Assembly: GCA_900542945.1 (NCBI GenBank)
Contig: UQPI01000037.1
Span: 1 to 20,345, forward strand
Reading direction: 5' to 3'
Length of the DNA: 20,345 bases
Origin: an uncultured Collinsella sp.
GTDB taxonomy: Bacteria > Actinomycetota > Coriobacteriia > Coriobacteriales > Coriobacteriaceae
Shown: in pieces, positions 14,941 to 20,345 of the stretch
How the letters are laid out: every line of letters begins with the position of its first letter
Numbering within the stretch: position 1 is the first letter of the stretch
Notes under the pieces: model-generated
What the model was told of the DNA's origin: nothing
Seen by the model: only the letters and a program-made list of their open reading frames with translations
Database searches by the model: none
Position numbers and translations under genes: made by a program

Positions 14941-14950
14941 TAGACGTCTA
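14941..14950 (-). promoter_or_regulatory. Operator palindrome upstream of the HAD phosphatase
   Basis: TAGACGTCTA is a perfect 10-bp palindrome, 19 bases upstream of the start codon, with TATATACG beside it. It shares its core with the two sites in front of the aldolase. Confidence 0.55.
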
Positions 14951-15003
14951 TATACGTTTATTCTAGCAAAGGAGGACTTTTCTCTACTGCAACGGCACAA
15001 AAA

Positions 15004-15083
15004 GGTGCCCGCCCCACAGATGCTGGGGCGGGCACCTCGCCCGCCAAAAAAGCCGCCACAACGGAACTACCCCATCGCGGCGG
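15004..15083 (-). terminator. Tandem terminators of the EF-G-like gene
   Basis: Reading the minus strand from the stop codon, the first hairpin is built of GGCGG and CCGCC arms (about 15047-15088) and ends in six T. The second is a perfect 13-bp GC-rich stem, 15011-15023 region paired within 15011-15036 (outer bases GGTGCCC and GGGCACC), and ends in five T. Together they insulate the gene from the sugar locus. Confidence 0.7.
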
Positions 15084-15098
15084 TTTTTTATCGTCTAG

Positions 15099-17174
15099 TT
15101 ACTTAGCGCGGCCCTCCTCATAGCGCTCGACCAGCCTGGCCTGAACGTCATAAGGCACCTGCTCATAGCCTGCAGGCTTCATGGTAAAGTCGCCCGTGCC
15201 GCGCGTGATAGAGCGCAGACGCGTCGAGTAATCCGTCAGCTCGGCCAGCGGCGCCTGGGCGATGACCACGGTATCGCCGCGCTCATCGGTCTCCATACCC
15301 GTCACGCGACCGCGCGAGGCCGAGATGTCGCCCATCACGGCGCCGGCGTAGCTCTCGGGGATCGTCACCGTGATTTCCTCGATGGGCTCCAGCACCACCG
15401 GGTCGGCATCGGCGCACGCCTTGCGCAGGCCGATGCGGGCCGCCGCGCGGAACGCCATCTCGTTGGAGTCGACGCTGTGATACGAGCCATCGTACACAGC
15501 CACGCGAATGCCCGTGAGCGGGTAGCCGGCAATGATGCCGTCCTTCATGGTCTCCTGGACACCCTTGTCCACGGCGGGGATCAGCGAGCGCGGAATACGG
15601 CCGCCTACGACCTCGTCCACAAACTCATAGCCATCGCTCGTGCCGTCGGGCCCAATGAGCGGCTCAACGCGCAGCCAGCAGTCGCCATACTGACCGGCAC
15701 CGCCAGTCTGCTTCTTGTGGCGGCCCTGGGCACTCGCCGTGCGGCGGATGGTCTCGCGATACGGAATACGGATCGGCACGCTTTTGGCCACGACCTTGGT
15801 ACGATCCTCCAAACGGTTGAGCAGTACCGAAACCTGCGCCTCACCCACGGCGGAGATGATAGTCTGGCCCGTCTCCTCGTCGCGATCGATGCTCATGGTC
15901 GGATCGGCCTTGCACGCCTTCTCGATAAACGTGTAGAGCTTCTCTTCGTCGCCGCGGTTCTCGGCCTCGATGGCAATGCGGTACTGTGAGTTGGGGAACT
16001 TAAACGCCGCCGCCTCGACCTTACCGGTAATGGAGAGCGTGTCACCCGTCTCTGCCGCCAACTTGGGCGCCACGATAATGTCGCCGGCATAGGCGTGACC
16101 GACCTCGGTCATGTCGCGGCCGCACATCACATACAGGTGAGCCAGACGATCGCTCTTGCGGGTACGCGCGTTGACCAGCTCAAGGCCCGGCTCAAGCGTG
16201 CCCGTCAGTACCTTGATAAAGCTGATGCGACCCTGCTGCGGATCGGCCAGCGTCTTAAACACAAACGCCACCGGGCGGTCATCGTCACTCGAGATCTTAA
16301 GCGAATCACCGTCGATGAGCGGCATCTCGCCGTAGTCGGTCGGCGCTGGGAAGTATGTCGCGATGTCGTCCATCAGCGAGTTGACACCCTGCTCCTTAAT
16401 GCAATCGCCCGCAAAGACCGGCACAAAGATGCGCTCAGCGATCGCCTTCGACAGTAGGCCTTCAAGCTCCTCCTGCGTCAGCGTCTCCTCGCCTTCCAAG
16501 TACTTCATCATCAGCTCGTCGTCAGCTTCGGCCACCAGCTCGCACAGATGGTCATGGGCCTCCTCGGCCTGGGCACGATACTCCTCGGGAATCTCCGACT
16601 CAACGGCTTCGGTGCCGTTGCAATGGCGCGCCTTCATACGCACCAGGTCGATGATGCCGTCAAAGTCCTCGCCCTCGCCCCAGGGAAGGGTCACGGCGCC
16701 CAGGCGCGTGCCAAAGCGCTCCTGCAGCAGGTCCATTGTGGTCGTAAAGCTGGCCTCGGAGCGCGACAGACGGTTCACGAACACCGCACGCGCCAGGCGC
16801 AGGTCCTCCGCTGCATACCAAAGCTTGACGGTCGTAGGCTGCGGGCCGGCCTCGGCGTCGACCACAAACAGAGCCGTCTCGCAGACGCTCATCGCGGCAA
16901 AGGCGTCGCCGATAAAATCGGGGTAGCACGGGGCATCGAGCACATTGATGCGCGCGCCCTTCCAGTCGATCGGCGCAATAGTCGTCGAGATGGAGAATGA
17001 ACGCTTGACCTCTTCAGGGTCATAGTCGAGCGTGGGCTTGGTGCCGTCGTGGCCGCCCAGGCGGGCGGTCTTGCCGGAAAGGTGGAGCATGGCTTCGGCG
17101 AGTGAAGTCTTGCCCACCCCGCCTTGGCCTACGAGCACCACGTTCCTTACGTTACCGGTCTTGGGAGCACCCAT
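15099..17174 (-). CDS. EF-G-like GTPase (divergent elongation factor G paralog)
   Basis: 691 residues with EF-G layout: GTPase domain at the N-terminus, then domains II to V, including RETI and VTIPESYAGAVMGDISASRGRV near the C-terminus. The G1 loop is GQGGVGKT (16-23) instead of the usual GHIDAGKT. G3 is DAPCYPDF (80-87) instead of DTPGHVDF, lacking the histidine needed for normal GTP hydrolysis in translation factors. The G4 region reads NRLS instead of NKMD. These changes mark the EF-G2-like branch, whose role is not settled, and not the main translation factor. The start follows AGGAGG by five bases (ATG 17174); the longer frame is unlikely. It stands alone with its own terminators. Confidence 0.85.
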   Translation of the reverse strand: MGAPKTGNVRNVVLVGQGGVGKTSLAEAMLHLSGKTARLGGHDGTKPTLDYDPEEVKRSFSISTTIAPIDWKGARINVLDAPCYPDFIGDAFAAMSVCETALFVVDAEAGPQPTTVKLWYAAEDLRLARAVFVNRLSRSEASFTTTMDLLQERFGTRLGAVTLPWGEGEDFDGIIDLVRMKARHCNGTEAVESEIPEEYRAQAEEAHDHLCELVAEADDELMMKYLEGEETLTQEELEGLLSKAIAERIFVPVFAGDCIKEQGVNSLMDDIATYFPAPTDYGEMPLIDGDSLKISSDDDRPVAFVFKTLADPQQGRISFIKVLTGTLEPGLELVNARTRKSDRLAHLYVMCGRDMTEVGHAYAGDIIVAPKLAAETGDTLSITGKVEAAAFKFPNSQYRIAIEAENRGDEEKLYTFIEKACKADPTMSIDRDEETGQTIISAVGEAQVSVLLNRLEDRTKVVAKSVPIRIPYRETIRRTASAQGRHKKQTGGAGQYGDCWLRVEPLIGPDGTSDGYEFVDEVVGGRIPRSLIPAVDKGVQETMKDGIIAGYPLTGIRVAVYDGSYHSVDSNEMAFRAAARIGLRKACADADPVVLEPIEEITVTIPESYAGAVMGDISASRGRVTGMETDERGDTVVIAQAPLAELTDYSTRLRSITRGTGDFTMKPAGYEQVPYDVQARLVERYEEGRAK

Positions 17175-17410
17175 GATGACCTCCTTGCAGGGCCGCGCGC
17201 ATTGCGCGACGCCAACGGGGAGAGTTCGCGGTCGGTGCCATCCCGGGAGCAGCATGGTCGGCAGCCGAGCCGACTCACCCTCCAAATGTCCTATGCCACC
17301 ACCCTACCCTCACGGGCGACCGTCCATGCACACCTTTCGGCACACGTATGAATACAGGCGGCGAGAGGAAGAGACAAGCTTGTGAGGCGATTATTGAACC
17401 CCGTCGATGC

Positions 17411-17451
17411 AAACAAAAAGCCGCCACAGACCGTAAGACCTGCGGCGGCTT
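17411..17451 (-). terminator. Intrinsic terminator of the ABC transporter operon
   Basis: The arms AAGCCGCC (17418-17425) and GGCGGCTT (17444-17451) pair, with CAG and CTG continuing the stem after one mismatch. On the minus strand the stem runs into TTTTTGTTT, 34 bases past the stop of the ATPase gene. The rest of 17175-17484 shows no gene; it is the leader of the EF-G-like gene. Confidence 0.75.
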
Positions 17452-17484
17452 CGCCTCAATTAATAGTTGAGTAAATACCTGATC

Positions 17485-18249
17485 CTACCCCTCGATACGG
17501 CTCAAGAACTCACGCGTGCGCTGCTCGCGCGGATGGCCGATAACCTGATCGGCAGGCCCCTCCTCGACAATGCGACCACCGTCCATAAAGACCACGCGAT
17601 CGGCAACGTCGCGCGCAAACTGCATCGCATGGGTCACGATCACCATCGTCATATTCTGTGCGGCAAGGTCTTTAATGACACGCAGCACCTCGGCCGTTAG
17701 CTCGGGATCGAGCGCCGAGGTCGGCTCGTCAAAGAACAAGATCTCCGGGTCGAGCGCCAAGGCGCGGGCGATACTCACACGCTGTTGCTGACCGCCCGAA
17801 AGCTCACATGGCACCTTGTTCTCGTTGCCCGTAAGCCCCATCTGCGCGATCAACTCACGCGCACGCGCTTCGGCCTGCTCGCGCGGACGCTTGAGTGCGC
17901 GAACCGGAGCGTCGGTGATGTTTTTCATCACCGTATAGTGCGGAAACAGATTGTAATTTTGGAACACCAGGCCGAATCGCGAGCGTGCCCGCTTGGGCAC
18001 ATCGCCCTTCGCATAGACCGCGCCCGAACCCGCATCCGTCGCAACGGCAAGGTCACCAAACGAGAGCGAGCCTCCGTCGAGCGTCTCGAGCAGCGTGGCA
18101 CACCGCAGCAGCGTGGACTTGCCGCCACCCGAAGGCCCGATAATCGCCACGACCTCGCCACGCTTGACCTCGAGTGAGATATCCTTGAGCACCTCATTGC
18201 CGCCAAACGCCTTGCGCGCGTTCGTTATCATCATTACCGTTCCGGACAC
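17485..18249 (-). CDS. Polar amino acid ABC transporter, ATP-binding protein
   Basis: 254 residues. Walker A is GPSGGGKST (38-46), the Q-loop glutamine is at 97, the signature is LSGGQQQR (150-157), Walker B is ILFFDE (170-175) and the H-loop histidine is 207. The pattern is that of the GlnQ/HisP-type family for polar amino acids. It powers uptake together with the permease at 18423. The start is probably GTG 18249, because GGAGG stands five bases before it. The ATG 12 bases upstream has no ribosome site. It is the last gene of the operon, after a hairpin-rich gap. Confidence 0.9.
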   Translation of the reverse strand: MSGTVMMITNARKAFGGNEVLKDISLEVKRGEVVAIIGPSGGGKSTLLRCATLLETLDGGSLSFGDLAVATDAGSGAVYAKGDVPKRARSRFGLVFQNYNLFPHYTVMKNITDAPVRALKRPREQAEARARELIAQMGLTGNENKVPCELSGGQQQRVSIARALALDPEILFFDEPTSALDPELTAEVLRVIKDLAAQNMTMVIVTHAMQFARDVADRVVFMDGGRIVEEGPADQVIGHPREQRTREFLSRIEG

Positions 18250-18279
18250 GGGAACCTCCATGTGTTTGAGAAGTCAGCG

Positions 18280-18382
18280 AGCGTGTGGCTGACGAGACAA
18301 TGTGCTTCGAAAGAGGAGCGCCGCGTACTTCTGTACGCAAGCGACGGTTTGAGGAGCAGATTGGCCGTCAGGCACGCGCGCA
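18280..18382 (-). repeat. Intercistronic hairpin element 1 (permease-ATPase gap)
   Basis: The conserved core is at 18309-18352: GAAAGAGGAGCGCCGCG, then TAC..GTACGC, then AAGCGACGGTTTGA. Its GCGTAC and GTACGC can pair. The flanks GCGTGTGGCTGACG on one side and CGTCAGGCACGCGC on the other are imperfectly complementary, so the whole piece folds to a large hairpin. Element 2 at 19123-19227 has the same core and different arms. A separate 9-bp hairpin, CCGCCGTTC with GAACGGCGG (18395-18416), lies just after the permease stop. Confidence 0.65.
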
Positions 18383-18422
18383 GCGTCGAGCAGTCCGCCG
18401 TTCGCTAGAACGGCGGAACGAT

Positions 18423-19115
18423 CTAGTCATGATAATAGTCCAGCTTCTTTTCGGCGGCGCCCAGCAGCATCTCGACCACAAAGTTAAAGACCCAGTAAAT
18501 CAGCGCCGCGATCGCAAACGGCACCATGCTCACCTGCGAGGCGACCAGCGCCTTGGCGGTCGAGAACATCTCACCCACGCCAATGGCAAACGCCAGCGAC
18601 GTGTCCTTGACCAGCGTGATGATCTCGTTGCCCATCGCCGGCAGAATACGCTTGGCGACCTGCGGCATCACGATATACAGAAACGTCTGCATGCGCGAAT
18701 AGCCCAGCACCTCGGCAGCCTCGTATTGACCGCGCGGAATGGACTGCAGGCCCGAACGATAGATCTCGGCAAAGTAACCGGCGTAGTTGATGATGAATGC
18801 CACGACACACGCCGTCCACTTGGAATCGGGCGTGAGCGAAATGCCAAACACGTAGTACGGGGCAAAGTAGATGGCAAACATCTGCAGCATGAGCGGCGTA
18901 CCGCGCATGACCGAAATGTAGATGCGCGCAATCCAGCGGAGCGGCGCAATTTTGCTCATGCGCATAAACGCCACGGGAATTCCCAGCGGAATCGACCCGA
19001 GCAGAGTAAGCACAAACAGCTGCAAACTGACCAAGAATCCCTGGCCAAGCATCTGCATCATGACCTGAATAGACAACCCAAGCTCTCTTTCACAGTAACG
19101 GAACAGCGAACCCAA
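18423..19115 (-). CDS. Polar amino acid ABC transporter, permease protein
   Basis: 230 residues with several membrane segments. RGTPLMLQ (71-78) is the family mark of His/Glu/Gln/Arg-type permeases. The EAA loop YEAAEVLGYSRMQTF begins at 131 and contacts the ATPase. The likely start is TTG 19115; no good ribosome binding site was seen there, and later starts at Met19 or Met20 are possible. It lies between the binding protein and the ATPase in one operon, with hairpin elements on both sides. Confidence 0.85.
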   Translation of the reverse strand: MGSLFRYCERELGLSIQVMMQMLGQGFLVSLQLFVLTLLGSIPLGIPVAFMRMSKIAPLRWIARIYISVMRGTPLMLQMFAIYFAPYYVFGISLTPDSKWTACVVAFIINYAGYFAEIYRSGLQSIPRGQYEAAEVLGYSRMQTFLYIVMPQVAKRILPAMGNEIITLVKDTSLAFAIGVGEMFSTAKALVASQVSMVPFAIAALIYWVFNFVVEMLLGAAEKKLDYYHD

Positions 19116-19122
19116 TGCTAAA

Positions 19123-19227
19123 GCGGGTTTTCCAGGTGCCCGAGTTTGCCGTGAAAGAGGAGCGCCGCGTACTAAATGTACGCAAGCGACGGTTTGAACG
19201 GCAAAATCGGGTGCCTGGGAAAGCCGC
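19123..19227 (-). repeat. Intercistronic hairpin element 2 (binding protein-permease gap)
   Basis: The core at 19153-19197 is the same as in element 1 except for the three or four loop bases between GCGTAC and GTACGC. The arms continue the pairing: CCAGGTGCCCGA and TTTGCCGT on the left against ACGGCAAA and TCGGGTGCCTGG on the right, with GCGG and CCGC at the ends. The right arm reaches the stop codon of the binding protein gene. The left arm ends eight bases before the permease start. Confidence 0.7.
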
Positions 19228-20087
19228 TATTTGAGCACCCAGTTGTCGAAGGAAAGACCATAGCTTGAATACTTATCGCACAGGTCCTTGACCGTGCCGT
19301 CCTCGTAGAGCGCCTTGAGCGACTCGGTCACGGCATCGGCGGACTTGGTGTCGCCCTTCTTAAAGCCGACGGCGTAGTGCTCGCTGGACAGCGGCTTGTC
19401 GAGCTGCGTATAGGCATCGGGCTTGGCGGCAAGCTGATACTGGGCAATCGAAAGGTCGCAAGCAACGGCATCGACCGCGCCGCTCTCGAGCTGCATAAAG
19501 GCCGTGTTGTACTCGCCGATGGTATCGAGCGTGGCAAACGTCGCGGCCAGATCCTTCTGGTCGCCCTCGAGCACATCCTGCGCAGCGGAATCAGTCTGGG
19601 TAATCACGGTCTTGCCGGCAAGATCGTCCCAGCTCTTGATACCCGCGTCCTTCTTGACCACGAGCACCTGCTCATTGAGCATGTACGGCTCGGAGAACGT
19701 GTAGTCGTCCTCGCGACCCTCCATGGTAAAGCCGTTCCAGATGCAGTTGATGGCGCCTGAGTTGAGCAGCGTATCCTTGGCGTCCCAGTCGATGGCCTCG
19801 TATTTGACCTCCCAGCCCTGCTTATCGGCAACAGCCTTGGCCAGATCGAGATCAAAGCCGGTGTACTCGCCATCGTCGCCCACAAAGCCGTACGGAGGAT
19901 AGGACTTATCAAAGCCCACCACGAGCTTCTTGGACTCCGCAGCGCCCTTCACATCCTTGGCCACGGCAGAACCAGCAGCGGAGCCCTTGCCGGCACCACC
20001 GCCGCAGCCGACAAGACCAAGGCCAAGCACCGTGGCAAGCGAGCCGGCTAGACCAACAAACTGACGACGAGATATATCGCTATTCAT
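19227..20087 (-). CDS. Polar amino acid ABC transporter, substrate-binding lipoprotein (Tat type)
   Basis: 286 residues. The N-terminus has the twin-arginine motif SRRQFV (Arg7, Arg8), a hydrophobic stretch and a lipobox LVGC with Cys28, so it is a Tat-exported lipoprotein. A Gly/Ala/Ser linker follows. The mature part is SBP_bac_3-like, with FDKSYPPYGF, TGFDLDLAKAVADK (76-89) and YTFSEPYMLNEQ. It captures a polar amino acid or similar compound outside the membrane and hands it to the permease. The start at 20087 has GGGGG upstream and gives the complete signal. It is the first gene of the operon. The exact ligand cannot be read from the sequence. Confidence 0.9.
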   Translation of the reverse strand: MNSDISRRQFVGLAGSLATVLGLGLVGCGGGAGKGSAAGSAVAKDVKGAAESKKLVVGFDKSYPPYGFVGDDGEYTGFDLDLAKAVADKQGWEVKYEAIDWDAKDTLLNSGAINCIWNGFTMEGREDDYTFSEPYMLNEQVLVVKKDAGIKSWDDLAGKTVITQTDSAAQDVLEGDQKDLAATFATLDTIGEYNTAFMQLESGAVDAVACDLSIAQYQLAAKPDAYTQLDKPLSSEHYAVGFKKGDTKSADAVTESLKALYEDGTVKDLCDKYSSYGLSFDNWVLK

Positions 20088-20105
20088 GGTATTCCCCCTC
20101 GATAG

Positions 20106-20172
20106 CACTTTAGTTAAGTAAAGTGAGTCATGTAACGTTCAGAATCATACACTTTACCTTGATAGAGTACAA
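20106..20172 (-). promoter_or_regulatory. Promoter and operator region of the ABC operon
   Basis: On the minus strand, TTGTAC (20167-20172), a 17-nt spacer and TATGAT (20144-20149) form a likely promoter. CACTTTA at 20106-20112 and TAAAGTG at 20119-20125 are arms of a 20-base palindrome with two mismatches, just past the predicted transcription start. A third CACTTTA half-site (20150-20156) touches the -10 box. This is typical of a repressor operator; the repressor is unknown. Confidence 0.5.
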
Positions 20173-20220
20173 GGGAGGGTTTGCCCGGCGTGGGCGGGGA
20201 GCGGCGCGTAATTAAGTTTC

Positions 20221-20339
20221 CTGCTCTACAGTCCTGCGCAAGACGGAAAGCACGCATGGAGCACTAGGTTGGAGCACCCGGCTGGGTGGCGCCCGGCGCG
20301 GAGTTTAATTTGCTGCTCTACAGTCCTGCTCACGACGGA
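20221..20339. repeat. Direct repeat at the right end
   Basis: CTGCTCTACAGTCCTGC followed by a CA.GACGGA ending occurs at 20221-20247 and again at 20313-20339, 92 bases apart, with two base differences. The preceding TTT and A/T-rich runs are also similar. The stretch 20173-20345 shows no gene, and the second repeat lies at the window edge, so more copies may follow outside it. Confidence 0.6.
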
Positions 20340-20345
20340 GGCCAC

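Noticed and set aside
17286..17410. A promoter TTGTCT-N17-TATTCA upstream of the EF-G-like gene
   Set aside because: The -10 box matches the consensus at only three positions, so it was not listed as a feature.
18285..19121. A 278-codon plus-strand frame opposite the permease
   Set aside because: Rich in Arg, His and Gln with no family likeness; the permease frame has membrane segments and the EAA loop.
1..20345. tRNA, rRNA and prophage genes
   Set aside because: No cloverleaf-like or ribosomal sequence and no integrase, terminase or structural phage gene was recognised.

Overview
The window looks like chromosome of a high-GC gut actinobacterium of the class Coriobacteriia, most likely Collinsella or a close relative. 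The basis is the GC-rich coding style, a Tat-type lipoprotein as ABC-transporter binding protein, and the general gene content. This placement is inference; no rRNA or marker gene is present to prove it.

Left part (1-7382), accessory in character. It holds an AAA+ ATPase of the AAA_14/DUF4143 type behind a promoter with paired palindromes. Next come a HAD phosphatase, a sulfur-insertion enzyme LarE, and an AlbA_2/GHKL-type DNA-binding protein whose promoter carries ten copies of a TCTCTCTAA box. A second copy of the HAD phosphatase follows, broken by a one-base deletion, and then a secreted DNA/RNA endonuclease. Three copies of a roughly 40-nt repeat are scattered here, two of them bracketing the broken phosphatase.

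Middle part (7502-14965), a sugar or polyol utilisation locus. A GntR/UTRA regulator on the plus strand faces a minus-strand set: HAD phosphatase; class II ketose-bisphosphate aldolase and FGGY kinase; then a glucitol-family PTS (IIC, IIBC, the GutM activator, IIA) and a triosephosphate-isomerase-like protein. Palindromic sites of the form ATAGACGTCTAT lie in front of the phosphatase and the aldolase, and related half-sites lie in front of the PTS genes, so these three units are probably one regulon. No polyol dehydrogenase is present, so this is not a standard sorbitol operon and its substrate is open.

Right part (15004-20345). It holds a divergent EF-G-like GTPase behind tandem terminators, and then a polar amino acid ABC transporter operon (binding protein, permease, ATPase, all minus strand). 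Each intercistronic gap of that operon contains a large hairpin element with a nearly identical core and different but self-complementary arms. The window ends in a non-coding stretch with a separate 27-nt direct repeat.
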